DNA from: Alcaligenaceae bacterium UBA6179
GTDB taxonomy: Bacteria > Pseudomonadota > Gammaproteobacteria > Burkholderiales > Burkholderiaceae_B
Direction of reading: 5' to 3'
Length of the DNA: 21,933 bases
Assembly (NCBI GenBank): GCA_002422175.1
Contig: DITR01000161.1
Span: 19,772-41,704 of the forward strand
Shown one piece after another: positions 1 to 5,969 of the stretch. A model generated the notes under the pieces. That model was not told the origin of the DNA and did not search any database. It saw only the letters and a program-made list of their open reading frames with translations. Every line of letters begins with the position of its first letter. The first letter of the stretch is position 1. Position numbers and translations under genes: made by a program.

Positions 1-774
1 GAAGCGGGTTTAAAACTATTCAAATTAATTAAACCCTGGAGCATGGTGCCCGTGTTACTTATGGGTATTATTGTGACTATTGTAAAGATGGCTGGTATGG
101 CTACGCTCATACCCGGTATCGGTTTAGTTGCCACGGCTTTAACCGCTGTCATGCTCACTTTACTTTCACAACTTAATTACCATAGCCTGCATCTTATGCT
201 GCAAGATTATGGTGTGAAATTTAGTGACAAACATCACCCTAAACCCCCCAGTTTAAAGTCCATCAATCGCACTTGGGCGTTACTGGCTACGGCAGTGATT
301 TTATACATACCCGCTAATATGTTGCCTATTATGCAAATCACAATGTTTGGCCAAAGTACCGGTCACACTATTATGGGCGGGGTCATAGAATTGGCTCAAT
401 ATGGCTCATGGGATCTTGCTGCTATTATTTTTATTGCCAGCATTTTGGTACCCACAGCGAAAATCATCATTCTTGGCGCATTAGTTTGGCTGACACAGCA
501 GCGTTCGCAAAGCAACTTAAAACAACGTACAAAATATTATAAATTTGTTGAATTTGTAGGCCAGTGGTCTATGATTGATGTTTTTGTGGTGATTTTGCTC
601 TGCGCGTTGGGGCAATTTGGTGCGGTTCTATCTATACAACCCAATGCAGGGGTTATTGCTTTTGCTGGTGTGGTTGTTTTAACGATGGTCGCTGCGATGG
701 GTTTTGACCCCAGACTTGCTTGGCGTCGTGCCGGTCATTTTGCAACATTTAGCTCTTCTTTGAAAAAAAATTAA
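1..774 (+). CDS. pqiA: PqiA inner-membrane protein, 3' part (5' end outside window)
   Basis: PqiA is the multi-pass inner-membrane partner of the MCE protein PqiB in lipid (phospholipid) traffic across the periplasm. The frame is open from base 1, so the gene starts left of the window; 257 residues are visible. The first residues, reading KPWSM near residue 11, match the end of the first PqiA domain. A complete second domain follows, with the family signature YIPANMLPIM near residues 97-106 and several hydrophobic segments. The length fits the last 60 percent of a roughly 420-residue two-domain PqiA. The loop before the second domain (about residues 75-90) carries none of the zinc-ribbon cysteines I expect there; only one Cys is visible in the whole fragment. 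The gene ends with an A8 run and TAA, one base before pqiB. The assignment rests on these motifs and on the adjacent pqiB and pqiC. Confidence 0.92.
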   Translation, partial: EAGLKLFKLIKPWSMVPVLLMGIIVTIVKMAGMATLIPGIGLVATALTAVMLTLLSQLNYHSLHLMLQDYGVKFSDKHHPKPPSLKSINRTWALLATAVILYIPANMLPIMQITMFGQSTGHTIMGGVIELAQYGSWDLAAIIFIASILVPTAKIIILGALVWLTQQRSQSNLKQRTKYYKFVEFVGQWSMIDVFVVILLCALGQFGAVLSIQPNAGVIAFAGVVVLTMVAAMGFDPRLAWRRAGHFATFSSSLKKN

Positions 775-775
775 T

Positions 776-2377
776 ATGACAGGTCGCTCACTTCCAAGCC
801 CAACAATAAAAAGAAAGAAAAACATTAATTTGGCCTGGGTTTGGCTCATACCTATTGTTGCGGCTTTAGTTGGTGTGGCACTGGTATATAAAAACATTAG
901 CTCACAAGGACCCAGTATTGTGATTCAGTTTGACACCGCTTCGGGTATTGAAGCGGCTAAAACTCAAATTCGTTACCGTGACGTTGTGGTGGGTACGGTC
1001 AGTGAAATTCAATTGAGCCCAGATCGAACCAAGGTGCTGGTTAAGGCGCAACTCACAAAAGATGCTGAAAGCTTGGCCAGCACGGGCACCACATTTTGGG
1101 TGGTTAAGCCGCGTGTGGGTCTTGGAGGCGTTTCAGGTTTGTCAACGATTCTGTCTGGTTCTTTTATTGAAGCAGATATAAAAGAAGTCGATGATACGGG
1201 CAAAAAAATAGATCAAGATATTAAATTAAATTTTGTCGGCCTTGAGGTGCCACCACCCATTAATAGTGATCGAGCAGGTCGTCAATTTATTATTCGAGCA
1301 CCTACTTTAGGTTCACTGGGCCCTGGGGCACCAATATATTATCGTCGTATTCAAGCGGGTGTAGTCACTGATTTTAAGCTTGCAACAGATGGCAGTTATG
1401 TCGATATCTCAGTTTTTATTTATGCACCTTATTATGAGTACGTCACAAACAACACACGTTTCTGGGACGAAAGCGGCGTAAGTGTTACCTTAAATGCCTC
1501 TGGCGTTGATGTTAAAACATCTTCGCTTTTATCGTTGCTGGCTGGGGGCTTGGGTTTTGAACCTTTTGATAAGTCAGATCAAAAGCTCGCTGAAGCAGGT
1601 TCAATCTTTAAACTCTATGATTCCTGGAACGCGGCATCTTTGGTGCCTATCGGTGTTGCAATACCCATTGTGTTTCATTTTGAACAGTCAACTCGTGGGT
1701 TAGTCAAAGGCGCCCCCATTGACTTCAAAGGTGTTGATATTGGTGTCATTGATGATGTGGTGCTTGAGGCAGATGAACGTCGTGGAAGTTTTTATTCTAA
1801 AGTGACGGGCACAATCTACCCTGAAAGGTTGGGTGCTATTTATAACCAATTGCCGCAAGAAATGCGCAACATAAAATTTATAAACGCAAGACTATTAGGC
1901 TTGATTAAACGCGGTATGCGGGGTGAACTTAAAACAGGCAATCTGCTTACAGGCCAACTCTATATTTCAATGGGTTTTTTAAAAGATGCTGTGTTACCAG
2001 CAGGGCTTACAGCTGACTCGCCTTTGTTCATTCCAAGCGTTGAAAATGATGGGTTAGATCAATTGCAAAGACAACTTTCATCTATATTGAACAAACTCGA
2101 TAAAATTCCATATGAAGATATTGGCAAAGAGTTAAATGAGTCATTAAAAATAATTTCTTTAACAACTAAAGATTTTAATAAAACCCTTGATAACTTAAAT
2201 TTATTAATATCACCAGACAGCCCTTTAACGATGCAATTGAATCAATCATTAAAAGAGCTTGATCGCACGATTCGAGCGACTCGAGGCTTAATTGATAATC
2301 TACGTGACAAGCCCAACTCTGTCATATTTGGTGATGGATCAATTAATTATTCACGCGATAACTTAGGGGCGAAATAG
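776..2377 (+). CDS. pqiB: PqiB, MCE-domain intermembrane lipid transport protein
   Basis: PqiB is an MCE (mammalian cell entry) protein anchored in the inner membrane that forms a hollow periplasmic needle for lipid movement between the two membranes. The 533-residue length is close to the E. coli protein (546). A basic N-terminus (IKRKK) leads into one membrane helix at about residues 18-38. Three MCE repeats follow at roughly 45-135, 167-230 and 295-400. A hydrophilic helical tail at about 423-513, rich in heptad-like Leu/Ile, is the expected needle-forming coiled coil. The ATG lies one base after the pqiA stop and no clear Shine-Dalgarno is visible; the A8 tract just upstream is the only candidate enhancer, so translation is probably coupled to pqiA. 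pqiC follows after two bases. The family call is secure; the exact lipid cargo cannot be read from sequence. Confidence 0.95.
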   Translation: MTGRSLPSPTIKRKKNINLAWVWLIPIVAALVGVALVYKNISSQGPSIVIQFDTASGIEAAKTQIRYRDVVVGTVSEIQLSPDRTKVLVKAQLTKDAESLASTGTTFWVVKPRVGLGGVSGLSTILSGSFIEADIKEVDDTGKKIDQDIKLNFVGLEVPPPINSDRAGRQFIIRAPTLGSLGPGAPIYYRRIQAGVVTDFKLATDGSYVDISVFIYAPYYEYVTNNTRFWDESGVSVTLNASGVDVKTSSLLSLLAGGLGFEPFDKSDQKLAEAGSIFKLYDSWNAASLVPIGVAIPIVFHFEQSTRGLVKGAPIDFKGVDIGVIDDVVLEADERRGSFYSKVTGTIYPERLGAIYNQLPQEMRNIKFINARLLGLIKRGMRGELKTGNLLTGQLYISMGFLKDAVLPAGLTADSPLFIPSVENDGLDQLQRQLSSILNKLDKIPYEDIGKELNESLKIISLTTKDFNKTLDNLNLLISPDSPLTMQLNQSLKELDRTIRATRGLIDNLRDKPNSVIFGDGSINYSRDNLGAK

Positions 2378-2379
2378 TC

Positions 2380-3057
2380 ATGAAAACATTGCTTATCGCC
2401 AGTCTGTTAGTTTTGGGTGGGTGTGCGTCACCTCAGGTCGTTAACTATACCCTGACACCGTCTACTGACCCTTTAACAAATGCTAATGTTTCAAGCACTT
2501 CTAGCGTTAAAGCCACGAACTCAGGCCGCATCGTGCCCTATAAACTTGAACGCGTCTCGGTGCCAGCTCAAAGTGACGATTTATCACTTGTGGTGCGTGA
2601 TGGCAATGATCGCCTAATGGTTCTAACCTATGATCGTTGGACAGTTTCTTTGTCTGACGAGTTCACTGAGGCGTTGGCATTAGCCTTAACTGATGAAATC
2701 GGTATACCACCTACTCAAGTTTGGTCTTCCATTGCTACCAAGTTGCCACATAACGAAATTCAAGTCGACGTGAGACGGTTTGAAATGTTGCCCGGCCAGT
2801 CGGCTAATCTTTCAGCATCTTGGTATATTAAGTTTAGTCGCGCTGCAAGAGGTCAGTCTAAAACATCACCAAATGTAACAACTGAAACTTCTTTAGTCAT
2901 GACAGAGTTAGCGTGTTATGCCAGCTTCAGTCATGTTGCACCGCCCGGTGTTTTGCCATTAGTGCAAGCGCAACAAAAAAATATTCGGCAGCTCAGCCAA
3001 AAAATTGCACAAACATTAAAAACAGGCCAAGGCGTTGAAGGTGTCGTGTGTCAATAG
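2380..3057 (+). CDS. pqiC: PqiC outer-membrane lipoprotein
   Basis: PqiC is the ABC-type transport auxiliary lipoprotein (DUF330 / LptE-like fold family) that docks the PqiB needle at the outer membrane. The 225-residue protein begins with a short lipoprotein signal peptide: basic MK, a hydrophobic stretch, then lipobox LGGC with the lipidated Cys at residue 15. Residue +2 is Ala rather than Asp, which fits sorting to the outer membrane. The opening of the mature part, VNYTLTPS, is the usual 'xxYxL' start of this family. A Shine-Dalgarno-like AGGGG at 2365-2369 lies inside the end of pqiB. The gene ends five bases from the end of the convergent dut gene. Domain recognition is by the overall pattern and by position after pqiAB; the sequence itself is poorly conserved in this family. 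Confidence 0.9.
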   Translation: MKTLLIASLLVLGGCASPQVVNYTLTPSTDPLTNANVSSTSSVKATNSGRIVPYKLERVSVPAQSDDLSLVVRDGNDRLMVLTYDRWTVSLSDEFTEALALALTDEIGIPPTQVWSSIATKLPHNEIQVDVRRFEMLPGQSANLSASWYIKFSRAARGQSKTSPNVTTETSLVMTELACYASFSHVAPPGVLPLVQAQQKNIRQLSQKIAQTLKTGQGVEGVVCQ

Positions 3058-3062
3058 GGTAA

Positions 3063-3512
3063 TTATTGCGCCCCGGTACTACCAAAGCCACCTTGCCCTC
3101 GGTTTGAGGCATCAAACGACTCAACGACGTTAAAATTTGCTTGTATGACAGGCAAAATAACCAATTGCGCAAGTCGGTCTAGCGGTTGAATGACAAAAGG
3201 CTGATCACTGCGATTCCAGGCTGAAACCATCAATGGGCCTTGGTAATCAGAATCAATCAAGCCAACTAAGTTACCCAGCACAATGCCATGTTTATGACCT
3301 AAACCTGAGCGCGGTAAGATAACCGCTGCATAGCCTGGGTCTTGAATGTGTATGGCTAACCCTGTTGCAATCAGTTGTGTTTGCCCAGGCAAAAGTGTTG
3401 TGGGTTCATCCAAACAGGCACGCAAATCTAACCCTGCTGAGCCTGCTGTCGCATAAGCGGGTAATAAATCTCGTATGCGTTCGTCTAAAATTTTTATGTC
3501 AATAGTGTGCAT
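3063..3512 (-). CDS. dut: dUTP diphosphatase (dUTPase)
   Basis: Dut hydrolyses dUTP to dUMP and pyrophosphate, keeping uracil out of DNA and supplying the thymidylate precursor. The 149-residue length is standard for the trimeric enzyme. All five conserved motifs are visible: I AGSAGLDLRA (23-32), II PRSGLGHKHG (67-76), III GLIDSDYQG (84-92, with the catalytic Asp), IV near DRLAQLVI (112-119) and V RGQGGFGSTG (138-147, the mobile C-terminal arm). The ATG is supported by the family-like opening IKILDERI; no strong Shine-Dalgarno is seen. It is the last gene of the minus-strand operon, 14 bases after the DedA gene, and converges on pqiC. No hairpin terminator is evident in the five-base gap. 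Confidence 0.97.
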   Translation of the reverse strand: MHTIDIKILDERIRDLLPAYATAGSAGLDLRACLDEPTTLLPGQTQLIATGLAIHIQDPGYAAVILPRSGLGHKHGIVLGNLVGLIDSDYQGPLMVSAWNRSDQPFVIQPLDRLAQLVILPVIQANFNVVESFDASNRGQGGFGSTGAQ

Positions 3513-3526
3513 GATAAGTTGGTTTT

Positions 3527-4174
3527 TTATTTGTTTATAAGACGTTTGCGACGATCGTGACTTGACTCACGTTTGCGAGAAAAAGCATACAACAACCCTA
3601 CACCCACAATGACTGATAAACCTCCGCCTATATATAAAGTGAGGTTGCTGGCGCTTTGTGCGGCATCAATACTACGTGCAGCAAGATAGCCAGGCAAAAG
3701 CATCACGGGCACCCAAATAATCGCTGACAATATATTCGCTATTTCAAAACGTAGATGCGACATACCCATCATGCCTGCTACGGTTGGTATGGTGCTTCGA
3801 ATAGGCCCTAAAAAACGACCTAAAAAGATAGATAAAAAACCAAACTTATAAAAAAACAGGCGCGCACGCGCGATCGTTGAACGGTGTTGTTTAACGAACC
3901 GCCATTGCAACACTTTAGGGCCAAACCAGCGACCAATTAAATACGATATTGAGTCACCCACAACCGCACCAGCTATACCCCAAAGCAAAACAGGTGTTGG
4001 GTCTAAAACGCCTGAACCGACTAGACCACCGGTAAAAAGTAAAATTGCTGTAGCGGGAATCAATATGCCTAAAACGAGCATTGACTCACCCAACGTAAGT
4101 AAAAACATGATGGGGCCAGACCAAAACTGATGTGTTTGAATAAAAAGACCAACTTGATCTAGTAACGCCTCCAT
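3527..4174 (-). CDS. DedA-family membrane protein (VTT domain)
   Basis: DedA/VTT proteins are inner-membrane proteins tied to membrane-potential homeostasis, and some members act as phospholipid (undecaprenyl phosphate or phosphatidylethanolamine) flippases. The 215-residue product shows the family features: Glu30 in the first re-entrant region, GDSISYLIGR at 73-82, and the signature GRFLGPIRSTIP at 119-130 with its conserved Arg residues. Hydrophobic segments recur to about residue 197, followed by a strongly basic tail. The open frame extends 25 codons further upstream into coaBC, but the start at 4174 is preferred because AGGAAG (4184-4189) sits nine bases before this ATG and because family members begin here. 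It lies between coaBC and dut, genes that are neighbours in E. coli. I do not assign yqjA, yghB or dedA itself, since paralogues cannot be separated by eye. Confidence 0.92.
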   Translation of the reverse strand: MEALLDQVGLFIQTHQFWSGPIMFLLTLGESMLVLGILIPATAILLFTGGLVGSGVLDPTPVLLWGIAGAVVGDSISYLIGRWFGPKVLQWRFVKQHRSTIARARLFFYKFGFLSIFLGRFLGPIRSTIPTVAGMMGMSHLRFEIANILSAIIWVPVMLLPGYLAARSIDAAQSASNLTLYIGGGLSVIVGVGLLYAFSRKRESSHDRRKRLINK

Positions 4175-4183
4175 GACGGGGTG

Positions 4184-4189
4184 CTTCCT
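4184..4189 (-). promoter_or_regulatory. Shine-Dalgarno fixing the DedA start
   Basis: On the minus strand these bases read AGGAAG, a strong Shine-Dalgarno core, nine bases before the ATG at 4174. It is immediately downstream of the coaBC stop (4193-4191). It supports the shorter DedA reading frame over one that starts inside coaBC at 4249. Confidence 0.75.
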
Positions 4190-4190
4190 T

Positions 4191-5471
4191 TTATGTTGAA
4201 GAGGGTTGAGTAATGCGATCAGCGATGGCATCAATGATTTGGTATGCAACAGCCGATTTAAGCCCAGATTCTAAAGCGTGTTCGCCATCATCATCAAATA
4301 GGGTGACTTGTGTGTAATCAGCGTGCATGACGTCTTGTGCTAAGTTAGCAATCAATAAAGGGATATTTTTAGCTTGCCGTTTCTGCTTGGCATGTTGCGA
4401 TAATAAATGCGTTTCAGCGGCAAAACCGACACACCAAGGCGCCCGAGGTAAGGCTGCAACGGTGGCTAAGATATCAGGGTTGGGTACAAATGTTAATGTG
4501 GGGGGTTGATCTTTATTTTTTTTGATTTTTTTAGCCGAACTTTCGGCCACACGCCAATCGGCTACGGCTGCAACGGCAATAAAAATATCAAATTGTGTCG
4601 CCACGGGTACCACCGCATCGTACATTTCTTGTGCTGTGATCACGTCAATACGTTTGACACCCGTGGGGCAAGATAAATGAGTGGGTCCAGACACCAATAC
4701 AACCTGCGCGCCCGCCTCGTAAGCTGCCTGAGCAATGGCATAACCTGTTTTGCCAGAAGACCGGTTGGTTATGCCGCGAACTGGGTCAATCGGTTCGTAG
4801 GTTGGCCCCGCAGTGATCAGAACACGTTTGCCGGCTAGTCGTTGCCCAGCCAATCGATTATTAATTAAACCGTGACCGACTGGGTCTTGATCTAATAGTG
4901 AGTTATTTAATACAGGCACCGTCAGCTCAAAATATTGAGTGATATTAGCTAATAATGCGTGTGGCTCGCGCATACGCCCCAAACCCGTTTCGCCACAGGC
5001 TTGCTCGCCCGCTTCAGGGCCTAAAAGGGTCACCCCATCAGCTTGAAGGCATTTAACATTGCGTTGCGTGGCGTGAGCTTCCCACATTTCGCGGTTCATA
5101 GCGGGTGCAACGAATAAGGGTATATTGCGAGCCAAACATAAAGTTGAAAGTAAATCGTCTGCTAAGCCATGGGCTAAGCGTGCCATAAAGTTGGCTGAGG
5201 CTGGGGCGACAACAATTAAATCAGCATCGCGGGTCAGATCAATATGCGCCATATTGTTGTTGATACGGGTGTCCCACATGTCAGTGAAGACAGGTCTACC
5301 TGAAAGCGCTTGCAGGGTAACTGGGGTGATGAAACGGGTGGCTGATTCAGTCATCACCACATCAACCCGAGCACCCAAACTAATGAGGCCACGCACGAGC
5401 TCAGCGCCTTTGTAGCAAGCAATGCCGCCACTGAGACCTAAGACAATTCGTTTTCCTGCTAAAGCAGTCAT
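4191..5471 (-). CDS. coaBC: Bifunctional phosphopantothenoylcysteine synthetase/decarboxylase
   Basis: CoaBC carries out two consecutive steps of coenzyme A synthesis: ligation of cysteine to phosphopantothenate (CoaB) and decarboxylation to phosphopantetheine (CoaC). The 426-residue fusion has the usual order. The N-terminal flavodoxin-like CoaC domain (about 5-185) shows GGIACYK (15-21), the catalytic His76 in MAHIDL, PAMNREMW (123-130) and the substrate clamp ACGETGLGRM (158-167). The C-terminal CoaB domain (about 213-420) shows ITAGPTYEPIDPVR (219-232), the dimer/nucleotide region NRSSGKTG and the lysine motif KKIKK (314-318). A linker of about 30 residues joins the domains. The gene follows lspA after 15 bases and precedes the DedA gene by 16. 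A weak GGGA Shine-Dalgarno is present. Function is secure; both active sites look intact. Confidence 0.97.
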   Translation of the reverse strand: MTALAGKRIVLGLSGGIACYKGAELVRGLISLGARVDVVMTESATRFITPVTLQALSGRPVFTDMWDTRINNNMAHIDLTRDADLIVVAPASANFMARLAHGLADDLLSTLCLARNIPLFVAPAMNREMWEAHATQRNVKCLQADGVTLLGPEAGEQACGETGLGRMREPHALLANITQYFELTVPVLNNSLLDQDPVGHGLINNRLAGQRLAGKRVLITAGPTYEPIDPVRGITNRSSGKTGYAIAQAAYEAGAQVVLVSGPTHLSCPTGVKRIDVITAQEMYDAVVPVATQFDIFIAVAAVADWRVAESSAKKIKKNKDQPPTLTFVPNPDILATVAALPRAPWCVGFAAETHLLSQHAKQKRQAKNIPLLIANLAQDVMHADYTQVTLFDDDGEHALESGLKSAVAYQIIDAIADRITQPSST

Positions 5472-5486
5472 TTTAGATTCCCAGCG

Positions 5487-5969
5487 TTAGCTTTTAAGCG
5501 TGCGGTTTGATCGCCATTTTAAAATTTCATCAACAATAATTAATACAGCACCCACTGTGATGGCGCTATCTGCAACATTAAAGGCAGGGTAATACCAATC
5601 GTCATAGTAAAACAACAAGAAATCAACGACATGCCCCCAAAGCAAGCGGTCAATCACGTTGCCGATGGCTCCCCCTAAAATAAGGGTTAAGCCAATCATA
5701 AAGCGCTGTTCATGTTGATGGCGTCTGAGTAAAAAGCTAATAACGATGACAGCAAAAAACCCAATACCTACAAAAAACCACCGTTGCCAACCATCATGAT
5801 TGGCTAAAAAACTAAATGCGGCACCCGTATTAAACAGCAGTATAAAATCAAAAAAAGGTAATACGTTAATGCGCTCACCATACGATAACGTATTTAAAAA
5901 GTAGAGCTTGGTGAGTTGATCAATCACAATGATGATCAGCGCATAACCCCATGCCTTAGACGTTTTCAT
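5487..5969 (-). CDS. lspA: Lipoprotein signal peptidase (signal peptidase II)
   Basis: LspA is the inner-membrane aspartyl protease that removes signal peptides from diacylglyceryl-modified prolipoproteins; the lipoprotein PqiC encoded in this window would be a substrate. The 160-residue product has four hydrophobic segments and the family motifs: DQLTK at 17-21, NTGAAFSF at 47-54, GGAIGNVIDR at 99-108 with catalytic Asp107, and FNVADS at 130-135 with catalytic Asp134. The ATG at 5969 is chosen over an in-frame GTG nine codons upstream (5996), because the added VVVAVILR stretch is not typical and the frame lies inside ileS. With this start the gene overlaps the ileS end by 14 bases, which suggests translational coupling. 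Neither start has a clear Shine-Dalgarno. The ileS-lspA pairing is a classic proteobacterial arrangement. Confidence 0.95.
   Translation of the reverse strand: MKTSKAWGYALIIIVIDQLTKLYFLNTLSYGERINVLPFFDFILLFNTGAAFSFLANHDGWQRWFFVGIGFFAVIVISFLLRRHQHEQRFMIGLTLILGGAIGNVIDRLLWGHVVDFLLFYYDDWYYPAFNVADSAITVGAVLIIVDEILKWRSNRTLKS

Noticed and set aside
3040..3100. Shared bidirectional terminator between convergent pqiC and dut
   Set aside because: Only AAGGTG/CACCTT with a loop near 50 bases could be found, and no T tract follows. Termination may occur inside the opposite gene, but nothing can be annotated.
4175..4249. Longer N-terminus for the DedA protein, beginning inside coaBC
   Set aside because: The extra 25 residues are not family-like, and a strong Shine-Dalgarno (4184-4189) sits at the right distance from the later ATG at 4174.
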